Source: JAADHY01 sp964428935
Lineage (GTDB): Bacteria; Planctomycetota; Planctomycetia; Planctomycetales; Planctomycetaceae
Direction of reading: 5' to 3'
Length of the DNA: 29,084 nt
Assembly: GCA_964428935.1 (NCBI GenBank)
Contig: CAYSAG010000028.1
Span: 1-29,084, forward strand
The notes below the pieces were generated by a model. The model was not told where the DNA came from, ran no database searches, and was given only the letters and a program-made list of their open reading frames with translations. The translations under genes were made by a program, and so were the position numbers. Below are positions 15,451 through 23,096 of this stretch, one piece after another. Every line of letters begins with the position of its first letter. Position 1 is the first letter of the stretch.

Positions 15451-15530
15451 TTTGGAGTGCGGAGCTCCTGCTCCGCTTTGGATCGAAAGCGGCAGAGGAC
15501 TGCCGCACTCCAAAAGAATCGAAAGCGGCA
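15451..15530. repeat. REP-like inverted pair of hairpins with covarying stems
   Basis: Outer arms TTTGGAGTGCGG (15451-15462) and CCGCACTCCAAA (15503-15514) are perfect inverted repeats. Inside are two 7-bp hairpins with 4-base loops: GCGGAGC-TCCT-GCTCCGC (15459-15476) and GCGGCAG-AGGA-CTGCCGC (15489-15506). Read in the same orientation the two units share flanks and the TCCT loop, but their stem cores differ by compensating changes (AGC/GCT against CAG/CTG). The string ATCGAAAGCGGCA at 15482-15494 recurs at 15518-15530, suggesting a decayed third unit. This is the layout of REP/BIME elements, which sit between genes and can form RNA or single-strand DNA hairpins. Confidence 0.75.
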
Positions 15531-15554
15531 TCGAGCTGTAGCATTCTTCTAAGT

Positions 15555-18500
15555 TCATTTCCCTGGCACGCCGCGGCGGAGACGGTAGCCGGCGGCGATG
15601 AGGGCCAGACACAGCAGTGCCAGGGCCAGCGTCATGGCGTAACGTCTGTTGTTGGTGGCGGTCGCTGACGGTTGGGCCGCCGTGGCTGGGGCCAGCTCGC
15701 GGCCGGTGACTTGTTCGGTGGGCTTGGAGGCCGGCGCACTCTGCTGCGGGTTAGTCTCCGGCGACGCTTTGTCTGCCGGCGATGACGAGCTTGGTTGGGC
15801 CACTTGGGCGGTGGACGGTGCCGATGCCGTTTCCTGCGGTGACTCGCTTTCGCGCACTTTTGCCCTGTACTCGGCGAGCAGTCGATCGAGTTCGCGGGAC
15901 CCCGGTGCGCTGAGCACTTTCTCGACGAACTGTTCCAGCTTGCGGTTGCCGCCGGCGCGCAGTCCGCCGCCTTCGCCGTGTCGGGCCACCGATTGAGCGT
16001 ATGCGACGGCGATCTCACGCACCGTCGCCTTATCGGGCTGCCAGTAGCCTTTGCGGATCGTCTCGAGCAGAATCTCGGTGATTTCCTGGAACGCGAACGG
16101 GTTCTCCGCTTCGAACCATTCGCGAATGTAAAGCCGCTTGCTGTCGCGCAGGTAGATGTCGACGATCTGCTCCCAGATGTCGTCGCTGATGCTGCCTTCA
16201 CGCATGATCTTCCAGCCCATCGTGTTGGCCACGTGCACGGCGATCTGGTCGGCTCCGGCGTAGCCTTCTTTCATCATGCCTTCGATCCACTTGCGGTTGA
16301 ACAACCGGACGCGGAAGTCCCTTCGCAGGGCGTCTTCGGCGCGGACCATTTGGGCTCGGTCCGGGTCGCGCACGTCCGAGAGGAACCATTCCGGCTCGCG
16401 GCCGGTCAGGTACTTGATCGCCAGCGACAGGCTGCCGCCCTTGTACCAGACGTATTTGTTCGACAGCGGCGAGCGGGTCCGATCGGACCAACTGCGCAGC
16501 AGGACCTCGGTCCCCTGGATGTGCCGGTTGTATGCCTCAGCCGCCTCGACGCCCCATAGCCCTTCGGTGTAGGCGTAGCGAGAGAACGACAGGTAGGTTT
16601 CCATCAGCTCTTCGCGCGTGTCCCATTCGCCGGACCGCTCGACCAGGTAGTAGTAGCCGGCGCTGCCGAACTGGCCCGGCGGGGCGCCGAAGATGCGGGC
16701 GTTGGCTAACGCGGCCGCTTTCTGCTCATCGAGCCCGGCTTCTTGGAGTTCGGCCTTCACGCGCCGGCTGTCCTCGGCGACGTAGTTGTTCGGCTCATCC
16801 AGTGAGGCCACCAAGCGGACGGCCTTGTCCAGCAGTCGCATGCGGGTGGGCAGCATGTCGCGGTAGTAGCCCAGGGCGGAGATGAAGACGTCGATGCGTG
16901 GCCGGCCCAGTTCGGCGGCTGGGATCACTTCCAGGTCGATCACCAGGTTGCGTTCGTCCCAGACCGGCCGGACGCCCATCAGGTACAGAATCTGCGACTC
17001 CATCACGCCGTAATCCTGGAAGGTGGCGAACGAGTTGAGCGTGAAGGCGACCTTGCGCGGGTAGCGGCCTTTTTCTTTAAGCTGCTGAGCGAGCAGTTGA
17101 TCGACCAGCCGCTTGCCGATCTCCCAGGAGGGCCGGCTCGGGACCTCTTCCGGGTTCATCACGTACATATTGCGTCCGGTGGGCAGGACGCCGGGGTTGC
17201 GATCGGGACTGTTGCCCGGCCCGGGCGGAATGAACCGGCCGTCAAGGGCGGCCAGCAGGTTGTCGATCTCTTGCGGGGCCTGAGCGAACCCGCTTTGGAG
17301 CTGCCGAGCGAGCTTCAGCCCGTCGGCCACCGGTTTGGGCAGCCCCTCAGACCGAACGCGTCCTCCGACCGCACGCACAGCTTCTTCCGGTGCCAAGTTG
17401 CGCCGCAGCAGGAGCTCGACGATCTGTTCCGCTTTGCGTCGCAGAAACTTCTCGCGGTCCCCTTCGTTGAGGCTTTCTTCCGGCGGCACTTCGATCACCT
17501 GCCCGAGCCCATCCAGGAACCGCTTGCGCAAGCAGGTGACGATCCACGGCACCAGCAGGTCCTCAGGCGGTGGCTGACCCAGCACATGGAGCGACACGGG
17601 CGTGGTTTCGCTCCCGATGTCGTGCAGGTACTTGGCCACGCGGTCGATTTCGGCCGGCGTCAGTAGTCGGCCGCCGGCAAGCTCAATGCCAAGGTCCACG
17701 TCCAGCTTCGCCGCTTTGAATTGTTCGGTGATGACCGCGCGGAACTTCTCTTTCAACGCCCCGGCTTCCAACGTCTTCCACTTGTCGATGTCGTTGTGCA
17801 GGTTGAGCAGTTCGTCGGACAGACCGGCATTGACCGACGGCGGCACCAGATGGTCGACCAGCACCGCGTAGGCCCGGCGGCGCACCGGCGACGATTCGCC
17901 CAGATTGTTGATCACCCACGGGTTGATGTTCGGCATCGAGCCCATGAGGATGTCGGGCCAGTCGGCAGCGGACAGGCCGACCGCCTTGCCCGGCAGCAGG
18001 AACTCCGTGCCGTGCGTGCCAAAGTGCACGACGGCGTGAGCTCGAAACTCCTCCTGCAGCCAAAAGTACGTGGCCAGGTAGTTGTGCGGCGGCGGTGTGA
18101 GCTTGTCGTGCGAGAGGGACGTGTCGTGCGCTTCACCACGCAGCGGCTGCGGCAGCAGAATCACATTGCCCAAATCGATCCGCGGGATGACGATGAATTG
18201 CCGGCCGGCATCGTCTTGCCAAACTAAGAACCGGCCGGGCGGCTCGCCCCAACGTTTAATCACCTCCTTCCGCTGCTTCTCCGGCACCTTTGCCTCGAAC
18301 CATTGGCGATACGTTTCGGCCGGTACGAGCACGGCTTTGCCGCTGCGAGCCAACCGATCCAGCACGCCGGGCGCCCAGACGCCGATTTGCCGGCCGTGGT
18401 CCATCATCCACTCGACCAGTTCGTCTTCGTCGGCCGGCAGACGCGACAGCCGGTACCCCGCCTGTTTCATCCGCTTCAGCACGCGGACGAGGCTGCGCGG

Positions 18501-19694
18501 GCCGTTCAAGAACATGCCCGTGGCGCTGCCGCGCATCAGTTCCGCTCTACCCATCTCACGGTCGTAGTAGATGAAGGCGATGCGTTTCTCGCGATTGGGC
18601 GTGCGCGCCAGCCGGACCCATGCGACCGCTCGATCGGCCAGATGCTCAATGCGGTCCGGGATGGGCGTGAACGCCTCGGCGCTGCCGCCGCCTTGTAAAG
18701 TGCCCGCTCCGATCTGTGGCTCGATCGCCCCGAGCAGCTCCTGACCAACCACTTGAAAGGCCATCTCGTTCGGTGCAATGCCCAGTACGCTTTTCCGCCA
18801 CTCGTCGATCGACTGCTTGCGGAAGAAGATCGAATGCATGTGCGGGCAGCCGACCTTTCGGCGGAACTCGACCCGCTCGCGGCTGTGACACGTGTGGATG
18901 ACCACCTGCGGCTTGAACTCCAGCACGCGCGACTCGTACTCGCGGCCGTAATCGACCATGGCCACCGCCAACACACCGCGCTTTTCCAATGCCCGGACGA
19001 GCGCTTCGACCACCTTCGGCTGCTGGAAGAACAGGTGAGTGGAATGGACGGCGATGACCGCTCGCGGAGCGTCCTGGACCGGCAGCCCCTGAGTTCGGGC
19101 CCAACGCAGGAATTCACCGACCGTTTCGAACAGCCCCTCGTGGTCCGGATGAAAGAGCCCGTCCCGCTGCTCGACCGGCGCCGGCGGCAGCACTTTGCCC
19201 GGTCGGCCCAGGTACTTGACCGCCACGTAGATCAACATCCGCCGCAGGTTCTCGGCGGACGAACCGTAATACTGGCGCAGCTTCGGATCGTGCTCGATCG
19301 TGCCGTCTTTGGCCAGCTCGGGCAGTTTGCCTTCGGCCAGTCCTGAGATCGAGACGAACCGCAATTCCGGCCGCCGCTTCTTGGCCTCGCGAATCAGCCG
19401 CCGCCAATGATCGCGATCCTCCCGCCGCACGTGCTGCAAGAACACGATCCGGTAGGCCGCGAAATCGACCTTCTCCTGCGCGATCTGTTCGTCGCTGACG
19501 TACTCAAGCTGCAGCCCCAGCTCACCCTCGTACCCCTTCAGCACTTCAAAGATCCCTCCATGCAGGCCGACGAAGGCAAGCCGTGCGGGCGAAGAGACGG
19601 CCGACCGAGGCAGTTTGGCGGCGGTGCCCGGCCGGTCGGCCCAGGTGGAAGCGGTGACAAGAGCTGCGGCGAAAAGCAACCGACCAACGCGCAT
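15555..19694 (-). CDS. Exported, membrane-anchored CobN-like protein (HmuS-like)
   Basis: This 1379-residue protein belongs to the CobN/magnesium-chelatase H family but carries envelope targeting signals. Residues 1-25 form a signal peptide (MRVGRLLFAAALVTAS...). The family core includes HFGTHGTEFLLPGK starting at residue 557, NINPWVINNLGE and RRRAYAVLVDHL downstream of it, NKYVWYKGGSLS, and the C-terminal WIEGMMKEGYAGADQI block. A Pro/Ser/Thr/Gln-rich linker (about 1280-1345) leads to a final membrane helix (AMTLALALLCLALIAAG) and a basic tail. Canonical CobN is cytoplasmic, without such ends, and has EW where this has FL in HGTEFLLPGK. With the ExbB-like and DUF2149 genes downstream it matches HmuS, reported to release iron from heme. 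I see no Shine-Dalgarno before ATG 19694, so the start is less sure. No cobalamin riboswitch was recognised upstream. Confidence 0.9.
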   Translation of the reverse strand: MRVGRLLFAAALVTASTWADRPGTAAKLPRSAVSSPARLAFVGLHGGIFEVLKGYEGELGLQLEYVSDEQIAQEKVDFAAYRIVFLQHVRREDRDHWRRLIREAKKRRPELRFVSISGLAEGKLPELAKDGTIEHDPKLRQYYGSSAENLRRMLIYVAVKYLGRPGKVLPPAPVEQRDGLFHPDHEGLFETVGEFLRWARTQGLPVQDAPRAVIAVHSTHLFFQQPKVVEALVRALEKRGVLAVAMVDYGREYESRVLEFKPQVVIHTCHSRERVEFRRKVGCPHMHSIFFRKQSIDEWRKSVLGIAPNEMAFQVVGQELLGAIEPQIGAGTLQGGGSAEAFTPIPDRIEHLADRAVAWVRLARTPNREKRIAFIYYDREMGRAELMRGSATGMFLNGPRSLVRVLKRMKQAGYRLSRLPADEDELVEWMMDHGRQIGVWAPGVLDRLARSGKAVLVPAETYRQWFEAKVPEKQRKEVIKRWGEPPGRFLVWQDDAGRQFIVIPRIDLGNVILLPQPLRGEAHDTSLSHDKLTPPPHNYLATYFWLQEEFRAHAVVHFGTHGTEFLLPGKAVGLSAADWPDILMGSMPNINPWVINNLGESSPVRRRAYAVLVDHLVPPSVNAGLSDELLNLHNDIDKWKTLEAGALKEKFRAVITEQFKAAKLDVDLGIELAGGRLLTPAEIDRVAKYLHDIGSETTPVSLHVLGQPPPEDLLVPWIVTCLRKRFLDGLGQVIEVPPEESLNEGDREKFLRRKAEQIVELLLRRNLAPEEAVRAVGGRVRSEGLPKPVADGLKLARQLQSGFAQAPQEIDNLLAALDGRFIPPGPGNSPDRNPGVLPTGRNMYVMNPEEVPSRPSWEIGKRLVDQLLAQQLKEKGRYPRKVAFTLNSFATFQDYGVMESQILYLMGVRPVWDERNLVIDLEVIPAAELGRPRIDVFISALGYYRDMLPTRMRLLDKAVRLVASLDEPNNYVAEDSRRVKAELQEAGLDEQKAAALANARIFGAPPGQFGSAGYYYLVERSGEWDTREELMETYLSFSRYAYTEGLWGVEAAEAYNRHIQGTEVLLRSWSDRTRSPLSNKYVWYKGGSLSLAIKYLTGREPEWFLSDVRDPDRAQMVRAEDALRRDFRVRLFNRKWIEGMMKEGYAGADQIAVHVANTMGWKIMREGSISDDIWEQIVDIYLRDSKRLYIREWFEAENPFAFQEITEILLETIRKGYWQPDKATVREIAVAYAQSVARHGEGGGLRAGGNRKLEQFVEKVLSAPGSRELDRLLAEYRAKVRESESPQETASAPSTAQVAQPSSSSPADKASPETNPQQSAPASKPTEQVTGRELAPATAAQPSATATNNRRYAMTLALALLCLALIAAGYRLRRGVPGK

Positions 19695-19878
19695 GGCTGG
19701 ACTCGTTTTTCGTTTCGCTGGGGTTCGTCGTCAGAGCCGCGTCTTGCGCAAGGAGAACCGTTGGTCCCGGACTGCGGGCGGCCCAGCCCCTGGCAACCCA
19801 CTGCTGTCCGGCGTGGCTCACGGTCGCCGCGCCCCGCATAGGCGGCCCCGAACCGGCCGTTGGTGACTCACGCAGCAG

Positions 19879-19894
19879 CCGCCCTTTCGGGCGG
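19879..19894 (-). terminator. Possible terminator hairpin after the DUF1559 gene
   Basis: CCGCCC and GGGCGG flank a four-base loop that reads GAAA on the minus strand. It lies 26 bases after the DUF1559 stop. There is no T run, so it could instead be a processing or attenuating structure ahead of the CobN-like gene. Confidence 0.35.
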
Positions 19895-19919
19895 ACGGCT
19901 ACGTGCGCCTCGTGTCCGG

Positions 19920-20912
19920 CTACAGCTGTCCGATGGCTTCGCCTCCGTTCCGAGTCCCCAAGGCTTGGTACACCTGGGTGCTGATGCTGTCGGAGACGAA
20001 ATGCACGGACCCGTCGCAGTGAAGCACCTGGGCGCCGCCGGGGTGAGCGCTACGAGCTGCGAAATTGGTGCAACCGTTGCTGGGAGCTTTACAGTCGAAG
20101 CGCGGGTCGTTGGGAGGACGGTTCGTGCTGAACATGTTGTGTTGCGGCCAGCCACCGATCCAAATGGTCGCCCGGTCCGACGCGTTCGGCGGCAGGCTTT
20201 GGCACGAATCGATGTTTTCTGCGTTGGCTCCGACTCCGCCACCGCGGCGAGCGTAGATGTAATTGTCTTGCAAGGTGGACGGGTTGAGGTCGCCCTTGAG
20301 CGTCTCGCCAATAGCGATTGTGTTCGATGTTCCGTCGATGATTTGAGACAGCCGAGTCCACGTGTTGTGTCCGAAGATGCCGTTGCACTTGAGGCCGCGG
20401 CACCGGCAGTGAGTGCCTTGATTCCCGAGGTAGTTCGTCGGCGCCCACTTCGAGTCGACTCGGCCAGTCGGGTCGCTCGGGCAAATGAACACGGCAACGT
20501 CGACCTTGCCGGCCGGCTCAAAAGCCGGATTGTTCGGCACCGAGCCGTTCGGGTTGGGCTGGCTGTTGCTGGGACCAATTTTTCGGAAATCAATCAGCTG
20601 GTAGACGTTCTCCTGGTCAATGTAGGGCAGCAGGTAAGTCATCCAACTGAATTGGTGCCGGTAGGCTTTCCCCGTTGTGCCAGTGTCCAAGTGACCGGCC
20701 GGAAACATTCGGTGCGTGTCGGCGTAGTTGTGCAGCGCCAGTCCCAACTGCTTCAGATTGTTCTTGCACTGGGTCCGTCGAGCGGCAGCTCGTGCCTGTT
20801 GGACCGCGGGAAGCAGCAGAGCCACCAAGACAGCAATGATCGCAATGACCACCAGCAGCTCAATCAAAGTGAAACCGCGAGCGCCTTGCCCAGAACCTCT
20901 CTTCGTTGCCAT
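19920..20912 (-). CDS. DUF1559 protein with type IV prepilin-like N-terminus
   Basis: This 330-residue protein opens with ARGFTLIELLVVIAIIAVLVALLLPAVQQARAAARR. It has the Gly-Phe cleavage site, Glu at position +5 and hydrophobic helix of type IV pilins and type II secretion pseudopilins. The CKNNLKQLGLALHNY motif follows, then a beta-rich head with many Cys, Asn and Gly residues. Near the C-terminus is FAARSAHPGGAQVLHCDGSV, the His...Asp-Gly segment that defines the DUF1559 family. The family is hugely expanded in Planctomycetes; surface location is likely, but the role is not established. ATG 20912 follows AAAAGGAGAA by 8 bases. It lies 100 bases after the Cys-pair lipoprotein gene and 225 bases before the CobN-like gene, on the same strand as both. 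Confidence 0.93.
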   Translation of the reverse strand: MATKRGSGQGARGFTLIELLVVIAIIAVLVALLLPAVQQARAAARRTQCKNNLKQLGLALHNYADTHRMFPAGHLDTGTTGKAYRHQFSWMTYLLPYIDQENVYQLIDFRKIGPSNSQPNPNGSVPNNPAFEPAGKVDVAVFICPSDPTGRVDSKWAPTNYLGNQGTHCRCRGLKCNGIFGHNTWTRLSQIIDGTSNTIAIGETLKGDLNPSTLQDNYIYARRGGGVGANAENIDSCQSLPPNASDRATIWIGGWPQHNMFSTNRPPNDPRFDCKAPSNGCTNFAARSAHPGGAQVLHCDGSVHFVSDSISTQVYQALGTRNGGEAIGQL

Positions 20913-21012
20913 CAGACGCCTTCTCCTTTTGGACTTTTGTGCGTTTTGTTTCCACCGTTCCTGCGGTCGCGCCAGCCGTTCCAGTTCGTCCGACTTCGCG
21001 AGTCCGCCAACG

Positions 21013-21303
21013 TCACTGCTCGGCGGCCCACTTCTTCAGTTGCTCCGCGCACGACTGGCTGCACACGACGTACTGCACGCCGTTGATCGTCACCACTTGG
21101 TCTTCGCTCACTTTTTCGATTTTCCTGTTGCAAAAGCTGCACACACCCTCATGTCCGATCGGCGTCGTCACCTTCGCCTCCAGTTTCGGCGGCTGCTCCG
21201 CGCAGCCGCTCACGAAGGCAACCGAGCAGACAAGGGGAACGAACAGCAATGCGGCCAGTGCGAATTCGCGAGCCAGCCAGCTCGCCACACCTTTCCGTTT
21301 CAT
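21013..21303 (-). CDS. Lipoprotein with CxxC...CxxxC metal-binding-like motif
   Basis: This 96-residue protein has a basic start (MKRKG), a hydrophobic segment and the lipobox VSGC with lipidated Cys34. The short mature part has CSFC (Cys55, Cys58) and CSQSC (Cys81, Cys85) flanking the INGVQYVV strand, similar to small TRASH/YHS-type treble-clef domains that bind metal ions. ATG 21303 is chosen over 21384 because GAGGTGG lies about 8 bases upstream and the earlier residues do not fit a signal peptide. It precedes the DUF1559 gene by 100 bases, so the two may be co-transcribed. A role as a periplasmic metal-binding protein is an inference from the cysteines and the neighbouring CobN-like locus. 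Confidence 0.78.
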   Translation of the reverse strand: MKRKGVASWLAREFALAALLFVPLVCSVAFVSGCAEQPPKLEAKVTTPIGHEGVCSFCNRKIEKVSEDQVVTINGVQYVVCSQSCAEQLKKWAAEQ

Positions 21304-22469
21304 CGCTTCCACCTCGCAAGTCCTCTGCGCGCTGACGGTACAAAAAGCCGAACGACTCATCATGTGGCGCGACGTGGCCCGCAAGAGCAGCTTGGCCAGC
21401 AGTCGCTGCCAAGCTGTAGCGACGGCGGTGCGAGGCCGGCCCTTCGGACGCAGCCGTCAGAACCGCAGCCCGCTACGCATCAATTCAACCCGCTCACCAC
21501 AGCGGGACTGCGGCGCGTCGCGACGGCACTGGTGCGTCAACCATCTCGCTCGGCCGACGAACGTCAGCTCGTTGGCCACCGGCCCTCGCGCACTGGAACT
21601 GCCCTCTGACTGGCCGAGCGTCCGCCCGTGCGGCGGTTGCGTCCGTTCGGACGGAATGGACGACGAAAAAGGAAACGACCGCTCGTCGGCCAAATGCAGT
21701 TTGCGTGCCAACCGCCCGAAGATTCCAACACAGGCAGGTTCCGCGGCCTGAGCCGCTGTTTGTGCGGCCGAGACCACCGACCTGGCTTCCGGGCGCGGCG
21801 AACTTTTCGACAGCGGCGACGAAAATTCCGCCGGAAGCGCCGACAGGCGGACACCGTCCGTTGCGCCGTCCGCGCGTCAGCGCAAGACGGGCCGTTCGGT
21901 CTCGTCAGCGTCGTGGGTCAGTGGGAAGCAAGCTGAAAAAAGCCGTTGCGGTAGACCGGCGCTCCGGCACCTGAAAGCATGCACCTATTCCGGCTTGGCT
22001 GCTCGGCGCCCGTCGCAGCCCCAATTCGTCGATCCTGTTCGGAAGGTCTCGGTTCTGCTCGGAGCAACCGTCGGTCTCCGGCCCACGAAAACGGTCGGCG
22101 GCGTGGCAGCGGCGCCTGGGAACACACGGGGTGGTTTCGGTTGCGGAGCTGGTCGGTTCGAAGGCGTAGCGGGCAAGCAGAGCGGTTTCTTCCAGCGCGA
22201 AGTGGGTCGAACAGCCGGCGGGTGCGCGGGCTTCTGTTCATTCTGGTTCGTCTTGCAAAGAGCTCTGCGTGCCGGCGACGCTGAAACCAAGCCGTTGCTG
22301 CCGCGGGTAGACGTCCCTCCGCAAGCTTCCAGTCATGAAGTCGAATCTGTGGTGCCTGGCAAACAACGGGTTTCACTAGCCGTCGCTTCCAGCACGTGCT
22401 GCGCCGCCGCGCGCCCGCCCCTGGCCCCGGACCACCGTCAGCTGGCTGTGTAGCGTCCGCTGGTCGCTG
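21304..22469. other. Long region without a convincing gene
   Basis: These 1166 bases contain many open frames on both strands, but all are Arg/Pro/Ala-rich with no motif, signal peptide or ribosome binding site that I can support. A long minus-strand frame (21918-24164) is the antisense of the HEAT gene extended by chance. I saw no RNA gene. It may be decayed sequence or a long control region. Confidence 0.4.
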
Positions 22470-22820
22470 GTGTTTTTCGCCGTCGGCGAGCTGGCGACCG
22501 TCGGAGCTGCCGTCGCCGAAACGCTTCACCCGCCCCGCCGCCTCGCCTTTTGGGTGGTCCCGCCCGTGCTGGGTTTGTTTTACGCTGTCTCGGTGGGCCT
22601 GTGTTGGCTCGCGGCAGACTTCCACCGACGGCGGCTGTCGTTGGACCACGCCTTTTGGCCTCTTCGGCCGCTGCTCCAAGCTCTTGCAGGTCGCTTTGCA
22701 AAGAGCGTCCGAGCCCTCGAGCTGCTCGACCAACTCGTACTCAACGGAGCAGTCCTGCTCGGCGGCTTTGCCGTGCTCTTCGTCGGCTGCTTGACCGTGC
22801 TGGGTGTTCTGACCGACTGA
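22470..22820 (+). CDS. Possible small membrane protein, unrecognised
   Basis: This 116-residue frame stands out from the noise around it because it encodes three clear hydrophobic segments (about 1-17, 26-50 and 92-113). They are joined by basic loops (FHRRRLSLDH, AGRFAKSVRALELLDQ), and GC-rich third positions dominate. The only in-frame start is GTG 22470, with no Shine-Dalgarno. The open frame continues upstream to 22380, and residues there (TTVSWLCSVRWSL) would complete the first helix, so the real start may be an unusual codon or the gene may be damaged at its 5' end. No family was recognised. It lies just before the HEAT lipoprotein gene on the same strand. Confidence 0.4.
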   Translation: MFFAVGELATVGAAVAETLHPPRRLAFWVVPPVLGLFYAVSVGLCWLAADFHRRRLSLDHAFWPLRPLLQALAGRFAKSVRALELLDQLVLNGAVLLGGFAVLFVGCLTVLGVLTD

Positions 22821-23096
22821 CCCGCTTCCGCTCGCGGCCGGGCCGAGCTCGACGCATTGTCGGCCAATTCTGCTTCTCGCCGGCCGCAAGAACTGGTATT
22901 CTTCGCCCTCCGTTTCGACACCTCGTGGCGAGTCCCTTCTGACCGTTTTTCGCGTGGACCAGAGTGGTCGTTTGCCGAACAGCGGAGCGGCCGGGCACGT
23001 TTTGCCTCGAGCTCGACAACGCCCTTGCCGAACCGGCCGTTCCGGTCGGAGCCTGCAGCGCGCGACCCTTTTCTCCACGGCACGACAACCTCGCCA

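Noticed and set aside
15555..19694. Reading the CobN-like gene as cobalt chelatase subunit CobN of vitamin B12 synthesis
   Set aside because: A signal peptide, a C-terminal membrane helix and coupling to ExbB-like and DUF2149 genes do not fit the cytoplasmic CobNST complex, and no cob genes are nearby.
19695..19919. Possible cobalamin riboswitch upstream of the CobN-like gene
   Set aside because: I looked for the conserved B12-box and GCCACTG-type elements on the minus strand and found only partial similarity (GAGCCACGCC and GGTTGCCAGG), not enough to support it.
22141..22170. GGTTCGAA resembling a tRNA T-loop
   Set aside because: The flanking bases do not form a T-stem and no acceptor, D or anticodon arm can be drawn around it.
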